Of a DNA stretch of 64,000 nucleotides, positions 43,802-51,708 are shown in pieces. Location: the NCBI GenBank assembly GCA_015066525.1, contig SVOG01000042.1:1-64000 (forward strand), read 5' to 3'. Each line of letters opens with the position of its first letter. Position 1 is the stretch's first letter. A program made the translations under genes and the position numbers. This stretch comes from Oscillospiraceae bacterium (GTDB lineage Bacteria; Bacillota; Clostridia; Oscillospirales; Acutalibacteraceae). The notes under the pieces were generated by a model. The model was not told where the DNA came from, made no database searches, and was given only the letters and a program-made list of their open reading frames with translations.

Positions 43802-45370
43802 TCATTTTACTTTGATTGTAACAGTCACGGTCTTTGTAGCTGGTTTGTAGTTTGCGTTACCTGCCGCTGTAACCTTAACTTTTACTTTGTAAGCGCCTTT
43901 TTTCAGACCCTTTTTAACGGTAATCTTGCCGTTTTTAGCAACCGTGATTTTCTTGTTGCCGCTTGCTTTTTTGTAAGTAACCGCGCCCTGCGCCTTGCTG
44001 ATAGCAAACGCCTTTTTTGCGGTAACGGTCTGGTTTTTCTTTTTAAGACTTGCAAACTTAACGGTTGCGGTCTTGCCCTTTGCAACAAGTGTATTCGCCG
44101 CTTTCGTTATTCTGAAATTCAAGTTTAAACTGCCGAAATATAATCCGCTGAAAGTAACAGTTGCTGTCGCCGTGCCGACTTTAATATTATTTGTATACTT
44201 AACAGTATAATACTTGCTGTTAACAACGTTGCCCTCAACATCCTTGACTGTAACGGCAGGAGTTTTTGCGCTGCCACTGTATGTGTACGACGTTGCTGAA
44301 AGTGTAACGCTTTTGAGTGCAGGAATGTACTCAGCAGAAATATTGCCGCAGATTGGGCATTTGCTCAGATACACGCCGTTGTGGTTAAAGCCTGCGGCTT
44401 TTGTAACCTGCCAAATATCAGTTGTAACGTGTACTTTGCCGACAATACGCTTGAACTGGATGAGTGAAAGCAAAGCGTCCTTTGTGGCATAAGTATCGTC
44501 TTTACCGTTTACGGTGAACGCACCTGTTTCAGAATTATAGAAATTGTCAATCAGCTTTTGATAGTACCAATAAGCGCTATTTGCGTCAAGCGCCGAGGAG
44601 AAGCCAAGCATTGCAAGCGCAGTTGAGTCTGCGTTTACTGTTGTAACGTAATTATTGTCGGCATACGCGCCGTCCTCTTTTGTATATGATTTAAGAACAC
44701 CGCAAGCGTCGTCAATATACTCGTTATAAAGACCTGAAATCGCTGTCGGATACAGCGCAGCAAGGAAGTGTCCAGTGTTGTCGCACGAATAGCCGTAGTA
44801 GTTCATGCCGCTGCCTTTGGTGTAAAAACGGGCAATCAAATCGTCTGCGAGCGTTTTTGCAAATTCATCCTGAACTGCTGCCCAGATTGCGAGCCTGTAA
44901 GAATATGGGTTTGAAATTGTAGTAAGGTCAAAACTCTCAAATGCCGCAGTGATGTCAAAGCCTTCAAAATCTGCGGGGTCAAGTTTCATACTGCGAAGGG
45001 TGAGGATAACAGCGCCGTAAACGCCGATATCTTCATAACTGTAGGAATATGACTTCCAGTCGCCGTTTTCGTCCTGATACCATTCTGTGCCTTCGATAAT
45101 AATTTTACCATCGTTTTTGGTAAGATTTGCCTTCAGGTTTTCAAGATAATTCGCCTTGTAAGCGCTCATATCGTAACCTGCGTCAGTCAAAAGCCAGTAG
45201 TCGCCGTAACTGAGCGAACTCATATCGCTGTTGTTTGCAATATAATTTGCCGCATTTGAAATCTGGTTGCTTAACTGACTTACTCCGCTTGTTTCTGCCT
45301 GTGCGGTAAAAGTGCCGAAGCAGGAAAGCAGCATTACAAGCGCCAGTGTGAGTGATAATACTTTTTTCAT
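43802..45370 (-). CDS. Exported toroid-domain surface protein under cobalamin riboswitch control
   Basis: A 522-aa exported protein. A Sec signal (MKKVLSLTLALVMLLSCFGT, cut after AQA near residue 25) is followed by about 290 residues of helical repeats (YWLLTDAGYDMSAYKANYL, VYGAVILTLRSMKLDPADFEG, NTGHFLAALYP, ADSTALAMLGFSSA, YATKDALLSLIQF). This resembles the alpha/alpha toroid shared by terpenoid cyclases and the transcobalamin/intrinsic factor alpha domain. A CPICG pair lies at residues 338-342. Residues 350-422 are an Ig-like module, and residues 425-522 form a Lys/Thr/Val-rich beta module common in Ruminococcus surface proteins. No sortase motif or lipobox is seen. ATG 45370 has GGGAGG upstream. 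Together with the upstream cobalamin riboswitch this suggests corrinoid binding at the cell surface. That function is inference. Confidence 0.9.
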   Translation of the reverse strand: MKKVLSLTLALVMLLSCFGTFTAQAETSGVSQLSNQISNAANYIANNSDMSSLSYGDYWLLTDAGYDMSAYKANYLENLKANLTKNDGKIIIEGTEWYQDENGDWKSYSYSYEDIGVYGAVILTLRSMKLDPADFEGFDITAAFESFDLTTISNPYSYRLAIWAAVQDEFAKTLADDLIARFYTKGSGMNYYGYSCDNTGHFLAALYPTAISGLYNEYIDDACGVLKSYTKEDGAYADNNYVTTVNADSTALAMLGFSSALDANSAYWYYQKLIDNFYNSETGAFTVNGKDDTYATKDALLSLIQFKRIVGKVHVTTDIWQVTKAAGFNHNGVYLSKCPICGNISAEYIPALKSVTLSATSYTYSGSAKTPAVTVKDVEGNVVNSKYYTVKYTNNIKVGTATATVTFSGLYFGSLNLNFRITKAANTLVAKGKTATVKFASLKKKNQTVTAKKAFAISKAQGAVTYKKASGNKKITVAKNGKITVKKGLKKGAYKVKVKVTAAGNANYKPATKTVTVTIKVK

Positions 45371-45382
45371 CTTAATCCTCCC

Positions 45383-45412
45383 AATAAAAAAGCTCTGCCT
45401 CGGGCAGAGCGA
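45383..45412 (-). terminator. Intrinsic terminator of the cobalamin riboswitch
   Basis: GCTCTGCC, loop CGA, GGCAGAGC, then TTTTTTATT on the minus strand, ending directly before the GGGAGG ribosome-binding site. It is the likely expression platform. Confidence 0.85.
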
Positions 45413-45617
45413 AAATGAGTACGACGAAAAAGCCGCAAACACCCATCCCTCTTCCGCTTGCCCAAGAGTATGAATTAACGCTGAAACTCGTCTCCCGACT
45501 TATGACAACACAAATCGCCTTCTCAGTTTCCCGATGGCTGATGATTTGCTCTCCCGTCAAATACGGTAATGGCGGTTGTGCAGGATTCGCACCTGCTTCC
45601 GTTAGTTTCAGATTTGC
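45385..45617 (-). ncRNA. Cobalamin riboswitch
   Basis: About 230 nt of leader RNA upstream of the exported toroid protein. Conserved cobalamin-aptamer elements appear in order on the minus strand: GGTGCGAATCCTGCACAACC near the 5' end (45571-45600 region, the closest relative of the B12 box partner), AGCCATCGGGAAACTGAGAAGGCG in the core, AGTCGGGAGACGAG (the conserved AGTCxGGAGAC element), and a final terminator hairpin. When cobalamin is bound, transcription should stop. The sole downstream gene is the 522-aa exported protein. Whether the ligand preference is adenosyl-, methyl- or hydroxocobalamin cannot be read by eye. Confidence 0.92.
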
Positions 45618-45623
45618 AAAAAC

Positions 45624-45651
45624 ATTATAGCATATTCAGTAAAAAATACAA
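45624..45651 (-). promoter_or_regulatory. Promoter of the riboswitch transcript
   Basis: TTGTAT, a 16-bp spacer and TATAAT with an upstream TGC (extended -10) on the minus strand, placing the RNA start near 45617. Confidence 0.75.
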
Positions 45652-45707
45652 CCCCCAGTCGCATAAATGCAACAACTCCCCTTACACAGAGGAGCTGTAC
45701 CATATCG

Positions 45708-46187
45708 TTATTTGTGATATTTGGCATTGTTTGAAATGGAGAGCGCGCGGTAAACCTGCTCGAGAAGGATGACGCGCATTAACTGATGCGGGAAGGTCAT
45801 CTTTGAAAACGAGAGTTTCAGTCTGCCGAGGCGTTTCACCTCGTCCGACAGACCGAATGAGCCGCCGATGATAAAGGTAATCTCGCTGGTTGACAGCGCA
45901 ATCTTTTCGATTTCCGCCGAAAACTCCTCACTCGTTTTCTGCACGCCTTCAATACACATCGGGACAACAAATGAGCCGCGCGGAATCTTTGCAATAATCC
46001 GCTCGCCCTCTTTTTCGAGTACCTGCTGAATTTCCGCAGGCGAGGGATTGTCGGCACACTTATACTCGTTTACCTCAACGACATCAATTTTGGCATAGGC
46101 GGAAATGCGCTTCGTGTATTCCGCCACGGCATCGCGCAGGTATTTCTCCTTCAGCTTGCCGACGGTGATAATATGTATCTTTATCAT
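45708..46187 (-). CDS. rlmH: 23S rRNA pseudouridine-1915 N3-methyltransferase
   Basis: A 159-aa SPOUT-class methyltransferase that modifies pseudouridine 1915 in helix 69 of 23S rRNA. The start KIHIITVGKLKEKY, the SAM knot FIIGGSFGLSDEV and the end KMTFPHQLMRVILLEQVYRALSI are family-diagnostic, and the C-terminal HK is conserved. It overlaps the upstream walJ-like gene by 4 bp, the same pairing seen in many Firmicutes. Confidence 0.95.
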   Translation of the reverse strand: MIKIHIITVGKLKEKYLRDAVAEYTKRISAYAKIDVVEVNEYKCADNPSPAEIQQVLEKEGERIIAKIPRGSFVVPMCIEGVQKTSEEFSAEIEKIALSTSEITFIIGGSFGLSDEVKRLGRLKLSFSKMTFPHQLMRVILLEQVYRALSISNNAKYHK

Positions 46188-46972
46188 AATATAATCGCTC
46201 TCTCGCTGTTTTCGGGCGCGGACACACGCAGCCGAAAATCATATCCCTCGTGGAATCCTGCCTCGCCGAGCGCTGCAAGCGTCGTCTGGCGCGCGATATC
46301 GGGATGGTTATTGTCCCGCGACAGATGCGCGAGCACCAGCCGCGTTGTACCGCTTTCGAGGAGTTCGCGCGCAAACACGCTGCATGCCTCGTTTGAGAGG
46401 TGTCCCCTGTCGGAGAGGATGCGGATTTTCAGGTGATACGGATAGCTGCCGTTCTGGAGCATACGGATTTCGTGGTTGGACTCGAGAAATACGAGGTCGC
46501 TGCCTCTGACGGTAGCCTTCGCATCGTCGGTAATATAGCCCGTGTCGGTACAGACCGCCACGCTGCGCTCGCCGCAGAGGTTAAAGCGGTAGCCGAGACA
46601 CGCCGCACTGTCGTGGCTGTTTTCAAACGGCAGAACTTCAATTCCGTTCAGTTCCATCCCGCGGGTTACCGCATCGGCGTGCATCTTATCCGTCACATCG
46701 CCGCTGCCGCGCATCGCATCGAGAACCCGCGCATCCGCAAATACGGGAATATCATAGCGCGAGGCAAGCACGCGCAGCCCCTTAATATGGTCGGTGTGCT
46801 CGTGTGTGACAAAAATCGCCGAGAGGTCGGACGCGTTCTCACCGATGTCGGAGAGCGCATTTTCAATCCGTTTGGCGCTCACGCCCGCGTCAACCAGAAT
46901 CTTCGTCTCGCCCGAGGAGATAAATATGGAATTTCCGCTGCTGCCCGAAAAGAGCTGACAAAGTTTTGGCAT
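46184..46972 (-). CDS. walJ: Metallo-beta-lactamase-fold hydrolase (YycJ/WalJ-like)
   Basis: A 262-aa MBL-fold protein of the YycJ/WalJ family, implicated in coordinating cell division and DNA replication in Firmicutes; its nuclease activity has been reported in some members. The start LCQLFSGSSGNSIFISSGETKILVDAG and the metal motif THEHTDHIKG are typical, followed by FENSHDSAACLGY and later LAHLSRDNNHPD. It precedes rlmH with a 4-bp overlap. The usual walRK two-component genes are not adjacent. Confidence 0.87.
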   Translation of the reverse strand: MPKLCQLFSGSSGNSIFISSGETKILVDAGVSAKRIENALSDIGENASDLSAIFVTHEHTDHIKGLRVLASRYDIPVFADARVLDAMRGSGDVTDKMHADAVTRGMELNGIEVLPFENSHDSAACLGYRFNLCGERSVAVCTDTGYITDDAKATVRGSDLVFLESNHEIRMLQNGSYPYHLKIRILSDRGHLSNEACSVFARELLESGTTRLVLAHLSRDNNHPDIARQTTLAALGEAGFHEGYDFRLRVSAPENSERAIIL

Positions 46973-46982
46973 TTGAACTCCT

Positions 46983-47014
46983 AATAAAACGGAGCGATGT
47001 GGTCATCGCTCCCT
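46983..47014 (-). terminator. Terminator after murA
   Basis: GGAGCGATG/CATCGCTCC with a 4-nt loop, then GTTTTATT on the minus strand, between murA and the walJ-like gene. Confidence 0.75.
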
Positions 47015-47023
47015 GATTATTTA

Positions 47024-48310
47024 TTAACCTGCTGTGGGTACGGCATTCTTTTCCTTCACCTCGACGCGCTTAATATCAGCACCAAGCGAGGAAAATTTTG
47101 TGACGACGTCCTCGTAGCCTCTGTCGATATAATTAATATTCTCAACCGTGGTTACGCCGTCCGCCACAAGTCCCGCGATAATCATCGCAGCACCGGCACG
47201 CAGGTCGGTCGCCTTGACATTCACACCCGTGAGTCTGTCGACGCCTTCAAACACGGCAATCTTACCGTCCACCTGCACCCGGGCACCCATTCTCAAAAGT
47301 TGTCCGATATACTGATAACGGTTATCCCACACATTCTCGGTCAGGATGCTCGTACCGTTTGCGACGGAGAGGATAATCGCCATCTGCGGCTGCATATCCG
47401 TCGGGAAACCGGGATGGGGCATCGTCTTGACATTACATTTCGTCAGCGGCTTGAAGCGCGTCACACGCACCGCGTCATCATACTCGATAATCTCAGCGCC
47501 AGCCTCGATAAGCTTCGCGCTGATGGACTCGAGGTGCTTGGGAATGACATTTTTCACGAGCACATCACCGCCGCAGGCTGCTGCTGCCACCATATAGGTG
47601 CCCGCCTCAATCTGGTCGGGGATAATCGAATAGGTGCAACCGTGCATCTTCTCCACACCGCGGATTTTAATCACGTCCGTACCCGCGCCTCTGACATCGG
47701 CGCCCATGGAGTTGAGAAAGTTTGCAAGGTCAACGATATGCGGCTCCTTGGCTGCATTTTCAATAACGGTGAGGCCGCGCGCAAGCACTGCTGCGAGCAT
47801 CACGTTAATCGTCGCGCCGACGGATACGACGTCCATATAAATGGAGGTGCCGACGAGTTTATCCGCCTTGGCACACACCATACCGTCGATAATGTTTACA
47901 TCCGCACCGAGCATCTCGAAACCCTTGATATGCAAATCAATCGGGCGCACGCCGAAATTACATCCGCCAGGCATTGCCACCTGCGCCTGCTTAAATCTGC
48001 CGAGCATAGCGCCAATAAGGTAATAGCTCGCTCTGAACTTAGAGCTGAGCTCATACGGCACCGCCTGGTACTGCAGATTCGTCGAGTCAATCTCGATGGT
48101 GTTCTTATTAATCATTTTAATACCCGCGCCCATACTGTCGAGTATTTCGATAATCAGATGTACATCGCTGATTTGCGGGATATTTTCAATTCTGACAACG
48201 TCGCCGGCTAAAATTGCCGCGGGGATAATCGCCACCGCCGCATTCTTGGCGCCGCTGATATTCACTTCGCCGAACAATTCGTGTCCGCCGGTAATCACAA
48301 AATTTTCCAT
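47024..48310 (-). CDS. murA: UDP-N-acetylglucosamine 1-carboxyvinyltransferase
   Basis: A 428-aa enzyme adding enolpyruvate from PEP to UDP-GlcNAc, the first committed step of peptidoglycan synthesis. The start ENFVITGGHELFGEVNISGAKNAA, the active-site loop PGGCNFGVRPIDLH with Cys117 (the residue alkylated by fosfomycin in sensitive enzymes), and HPGFPTDMQPQM are diagnostic. Many Firmicutes carry two paralogues (MurAA and MurAB/MurZ); which one this is cannot be decided here. GGGAGG precedes the start. Confidence 0.95.
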   Translation of the reverse strand: MENFVITGGHELFGEVNISGAKNAAVAIIPAAILAGDVVRIENIPQISDVHLIIEILDSMGAGIKMINKNTIEIDSTNLQYQAVPYELSSKFRASYYLIGAMLGRFKQAQVAMPGGCNFGVRPIDLHIKGFEMLGADVNIIDGMVCAKADKLVGTSIYMDVVSVGATINVMLAAVLARGLTVIENAAKEPHIVDLANFLNSMGADVRGAGTDVIKIRGVEKMHGCTYSIIPDQIEAGTYMVAAAACGGDVLVKNVIPKHLESISAKLIEAGAEIIEYDDAVRVTRFKPLTKCNVKTMPHPGFPTDMQPQMAIILSVANGTSILTENVWDNRYQYIGQLLRMGARVQVDGKIAVFEGVDRLTGVNVKATDLRAGAAMIIAGLVADGVTTVENINYIDRGYEDVVTKFSSLGADIKRVEVKEKNAVPTAG

Positions 48311-48702
48311 GGTTCGTCCTCCCGTTGTGGGATTTTATATAAAAGAAGATAATATCAAATTAATTCTTTAGTATTATAGCAAAAGATGCACGCAAATGAA
48401 ACAAAACACTATTTATTTTATCCAAAATGTAACTTGCGTATACAACAAAATAGCAGGATTTTTCAAAAAACCAGCACCATATATTGTGCACCGACAAAAA
48501 TATGTTTGAAGCTCACAAAATATGGACTTTTGCGTGGGTAACAAAAAGGTAACATATAATTACAAATTTGTCAATAGTTTGCAGGGCGTTTCGTCAATTT
48601 TTTATAACCCGCCAAAAAACGCGCTTAAGTATTGACTTTGGCGCAAATTTTTTATATATTAGAATAAGTCTAACTAATTATATATTAATTTAGGTACGCA
48701 AA
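48311..48702. other. Divergent murA-nadB intergenic region (392 bp)
   Basis: AT-rich, no ORF of note. It holds a probable murA promoter on the minus strand (extended -10 TGCTATAAT, with TATAAT at 48378-48373 and a poor TTTCAT -35) and the nadB promoter on the plus strand. A GGTAACA pair (GGGTAACAAAAAGGTAACATATAAT) and a CCATATATTGTGCAC segment lie between them with no assigned role. Confidence 0.6.
48632..48660 (+). promoter_or_regulatory. Promoter of nadB-nadC
   Basis: TTGACT, a 17-bp spacer and TATATT, 42 bp upstream of the nadB start. No clear NiaR-type operator was recognised by eye. Confidence 0.7.
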
Positions 48703-50028
48703 ATGGAAAAAGAAAGTTATATTAAAACGCAAATCGTCATCGTCGGCTCGGGTGTTGCCGGACTTTTCACAGCGCTCTGCCTCCCCGAGGACAAAGAGAT
48801 TCTGATTATCACCAAGGAGGACCTCAAGGACGCGGACTCCTATCTCGCGCAGGGCGGCGTCTGCGTGCTCAAAAGCGTAGACGACTATAACTGCTACTTC
48901 GAGGACACGATGAAGGCGGGACACTACGAAAACAATCCCGACGCGGTACGCGTAATGATTGAATCCTCCCCCGAAATCATCGGCACGCTGGTACAACTCG
49001 GCGTTCAATTTGACACCAATGACGGCGGCGAATTCGACTACACGCGCGAGGGCGCCCACCGTCAAAACAGAATTCTGCATTTCAAAGACGAAACGGGCAA
49101 ACAGATTACCGACACCCTGCTCGCCATCGCGATGCAGCGACCGAATATCACCTTCGTCACCCGCACCACGATGATTGACTTCATTGAGCGCGACAACGAG
49201 TGCTTTGGCATCGTCTGCGAGGACGAATACGGCGAGATGGGTGCGATTATTGCAAACGACATCATTCTCGCGACGGGCGGCATCGGCGGGCTCTTCCTCA
49301 ATTCCACGAATTTCCCGCATATCACGGGCGACTCCTTTGCGCTCAGCCTCAAGCACGGCGTTGAGCTGCAGGATATGAACTACATCCAGATTCACCCGAC
49401 CACCCTTTACAGCAAGAAGAAGGGCAGGCGCTTCCTCATTAGCGAAAGTGTCCGCGGCGAGGGCGCTATCCTGCTCAACGAAAACGGCGAACGCTTCACG
49501 GACGAACTCCAACCCCGCGATGTTGTCACGAACGCCATCGTCGAGGAAATGAAGAAATTTGGCACCGACCATGTGTATCTCACACTCCCGACTATGTCGA
49601 GCGAGGAGGCGGCAGAGCGTTTTCCCAACATCTACGAAGCGTGCAAGGAGGAAGGCTACGACCTCACGAAAGACCGCGTACCCGTCACCCCTGCGCAGCA
49701 CTATATGATGGGCGGTGTCAAGACGGATATCAACGGCGCGACCTCGATGAAACATCTCTGGGCAGTGGGCGAAACCGCCTGCAACGGCGTACACGGCAAG
49801 AACCGTCTCGCCTCCAACAGTCTGCTCGAGAGTCTCGTGTTCGCAAAGCGCGCGGCTGACTTAATCGGCGCTGACAAGAGCGAAAAAGGTGCCGATTTTC
49901 CCGAAGTTGACCTCGCATCCTACCCGAATAAAACCGAAATTCAGAAAGAGTTTAAGCAGCTCATTATGAATGAAATCAGAAGAAAGGACGAGCAGTTCTA
50001 TGATAAATGGTGTGACAATGAAAATTAA
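48703..50028 (+). CDS. nadB: L-aspartate oxidase
   Basis: A 441-aa flavoprotein oxidising L-aspartate to iminoaspartate, the first step of de novo NAD synthesis. The FAD motif IVIVGSGVAGLFTAL, the SYLAQGGVC segment, the catalytic region HPTTLYSKKKGRRFLISESVRGEGAIL and the C-terminal YMMGGVKTDINGAT and GENRLASNSLLE-like HGKNRLASNSLLESLVF match. The protein is shorter than the roughly 530-aa form because the C-terminal helical domain is abbreviated, as in many clostridia. In anaerobes fumarate replaces oxygen as acceptor. It is followed by nadC with overlap; nadA is not adjacent. Confidence 0.94.
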   Translation: MEKESYIKTQIVIVGSGVAGLFTALCLPEDKEILIITKEDLKDADSYLAQGGVCVLKSVDDYNCYFEDTMKAGHYENNPDAVRVMIESSPEIIGTLVQLGVQFDTNDGGEFDYTREGAHRQNRILHFKDETGKQITDTLLAIAMQRPNITFVTRTTMIDFIERDNECFGIVCEDEYGEMGAIIANDIILATGGIGGLFLNSTNFPHITGDSFALSLKHGVELQDMNYIQIHPTTLYSKKKGRRFLISESVRGEGAILLNENGERFTDELQPRDVVTNAIVEEMKKFGTDHVYLTLPTMSSEEAAERFPNIYEACKEEGYDLTKDRVPVTPAQHYMMGGVKTDINGATSMKHLWAVGETACNGVHGKNRLASNSLLESLVFAKRAADLIGADKSEKGADFPEVDLASYPNKTEIQKEFKQLIMNEIRRKDEQFYDKWCDNEN

Positions 50029-50857
50029 TGTTGACGATTATATCATCAACACACTTAAAGAGGATATTACCAGCGAAGATGTGTCCACCAACGCCGTAAT
50101 GCCGGAAAATAAAAACGGCAAAGCCGACCTCATCTGCAAGCAGGACGGTATCGTGTGCGGGCTCGATGTATTTGAGCGCACCTTTAAGATTCTTGATGAT
50201 AATTCCCGCTTCGAAGCGAATTTTAAGGACGGCGACGCCGTAAAAAAAGGTGATTTAATCGGTGTCATCTACGGCGACATCAAAGCAATTCTCAGCGGCG
50301 AGCGCACGGCGCTCAACTATCTGCAGAGAATGAGCGGTATCGCGACAATGACGCGTGAATATGTCAACGAGCTTGCGGGCTACAAGACAGTCCTGCTCGA
50401 CACAAGAAAAACAACGCCGAATATGCGCCCCTTTGAAAAGCACGCGGTGACTGTCGGCGGCGCAACCAACCACCGCTACAACCTCTCCGACGGCGTCCTC
50501 CTCAAGGACAACCACATCGGCGCGGCAGGCTCGGTAACAAAAGCAATCAAAATGGCAAAGGCTTACGCCCCGTTTGTCAGAAAAATCGAGATTGAGACCG
50601 AGACGCTCGACCAGGTGCAGGAGGCAATCGACGCGGGCGCGGATATAATCATGCTCGATAATATGGACAACGACACGATGAGAAAAGCGGTCGAAATGAT
50701 TGGCGGCAGAGCTGAGACCGAGTGCAGCGGAAACGTCAACAAGGCAAGGCTGAAGGAAATCGCCGAAATCGGTGTGGATTTCGTATCCTGCGGCGCACTC
50801 ACCCACTCGGCACCGATTATGGATGTGAGTCTGAAAAATCTCGCTCCGCTCGATTAG
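50018..50857 (+). CDS. nadC: Nicotinate-nucleotide pyrophosphorylase (carboxylating)
   Basis: A 279-aa quinolinate phosphoribosyltransferase making nicotinate mononucleotide. Family blocks are LKEDITSEDVST near the start, ALNYLQRMSGIAT, DTRKTTPNMRPFEKHAV, HRYNLSDGVLLKDNH and the end FVSCGALTHSAPIMDVSLK. The start is placed at ATG 50018 (MKINVDDYI) by similarity, overlapping nadB by 11 bp; ATG 50000 is an alternative that has a better-placed AAAGGA. A repeat-bearing gap follows before iolB. Confidence 0.93.
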   Translation: MKINVDDYIINTLKEDITSEDVSTNAVMPENKNGKADLICKQDGIVCGLDVFERTFKILDDNSRFEANFKDGDAVKKGDLIGVIYGDIKAILSGERTALNYLQRMSGIATMTREYVNELAGYKTVLLDTRKTTPNMRPFEKHAVTVGGATNHRYNLSDGVLLKDNHIGAAGSVTKAIKMAKAYAPFVRKIEIETETLDQVQEAIDAGADIIMLDNMDNDTMRKAVEMIGGRAETECSGNVNKARLKEIAEIGVDFVSCGALTHSAPIMDVSLKNLAPLD

Positions 50858-50911
50858 CTAAGAGCTACAAGCTAAGAGCTAAGAGCTTGCGGTTTACTCG
50901 CTACGCTCAAA
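50856..50911. repeat. Short degenerate repeat cluster after nadC
   Basis: Four overlapping AGCTAAGAGCT-like words (AGCTAAGAGCTA, AGCTAAGAGCT, CTAAGAGCTT) start at the nadC stop, followed by TGCGGTTTACTCGCTACGCTCAAAC. The TCGCTACGCTCA word recurs inverted as TCGCTGCGCTCA in the element at 59431. Confidence 0.6.
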
Positions 50912-50933
50912 CAATTATTTTAAGGAGATAACT

Positions 50934-51707
50934 ATGTTGTATAAACCGAACTATGACGAAAACGGAAAAAAAGTACTGTGCGAAATGAACGGCGTCAACG
51001 CCGATATGCTGATGGATATCTATGTCAAGAAACTCGCAAAAGGCGAGGTACTCGACATCGATGAAACCGAAAACGAGACAGCGATTCTACTGCTCTCGGG
51101 CAAGGTGAATTTCCACATCGGCGACACGATTGACGAGACCTGCGCGCGCGAAAATCCGTTTCAGAAAACGCCCTACGCCGTGCACTTTTCCCACGGCACG
51201 CACGGTGTCGTAACGGCGCTCGAGGACAGCGAAGTGCTCGTGCAGATGACCGATAACGACAGAACCTGGGAGCCGCAGTTTTATAACCCCGAAAACTGCC
51301 TCTATCAGCACTTTGGCAAGGGACAGTGGGACGGCACGGGATACCGCATCGTATCCACCATGTTTGACCTCGAAAACGCACCGTACTCCAATATGGTTAT
51401 GGGCGAGGTGTTTAACCAGCAGGGCCGCTGGTCCTCCTACCCGCCGCACCATCACCCGCAGCCGGAACTGTATTATTATCAGTTCAACCCGTCGCAGGGA
51501 TTCGGCGCAGGATTCGAGGGCGACACCCCCTATAAGACTGAGAACGGCACCTGCCTTTGCATCCGCGGCGGCAACGCTCACCAACAGGTAACCGCTCCGA
51601 TGTACGAGATGTACTATGTGTGGCTCATCCGTCATCTCGACGGCGACCCGTGGGAGAAAACGAGAATCAACGACCCCGACCACGAATGGATACTGGACGC
51701 TGAATAA
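50934..51707 (+). CDS. iolB: 5-deoxy-glucuronate isomerase
   Basis: A 257-aa double-cupin enzyme of inositol catabolism, converting 5-deoxy-D-glucuronate to 5-deoxy-2-oxo-gluconate. The metal-binding motif YPPHHHPQPELYYYQF is in the second cupin, with VWLIRHLDGDPW near the end, as in IolB. The window has no other iol genes, so its substrate here may be different or the pathway may be scattered. AAGGAG lies upstream of the ATG. A PHP-domain gene follows after one base, suggesting a joint role. Confidence 0.9.
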   Translation: MLYKPNYDENGKKVLCEMNGVNADMLMDIYVKKLAKGEVLDIDETENETAILLLSGKVNFHIGDTIDETCARENPFQKTPYAVHFSHGTHGVVTALEDSEVLVQMTDNDRTWEPQFYNPENCLYQHFGKGQWDGTGYRIVSTMFDLENAPYSNMVMGEVFNQQGRWSSYPPHHHPQPELYYYQFNPSQGFGAGFEGDTPYKTENGTCLCIRGGNAHQQVTAPMYEMYYVWLIRHLDGDPWEKTRINDPDHEWILDAE

Positions 51708-51708
51708 G

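Noticed and set aside
45372-45560. 62-aa minus-strand ORF before the exported toroid protein
   Set aside because: It lies inside the cobalamin riboswitch and its terminator. The conserved RNA elements explain the sequence better than coding.
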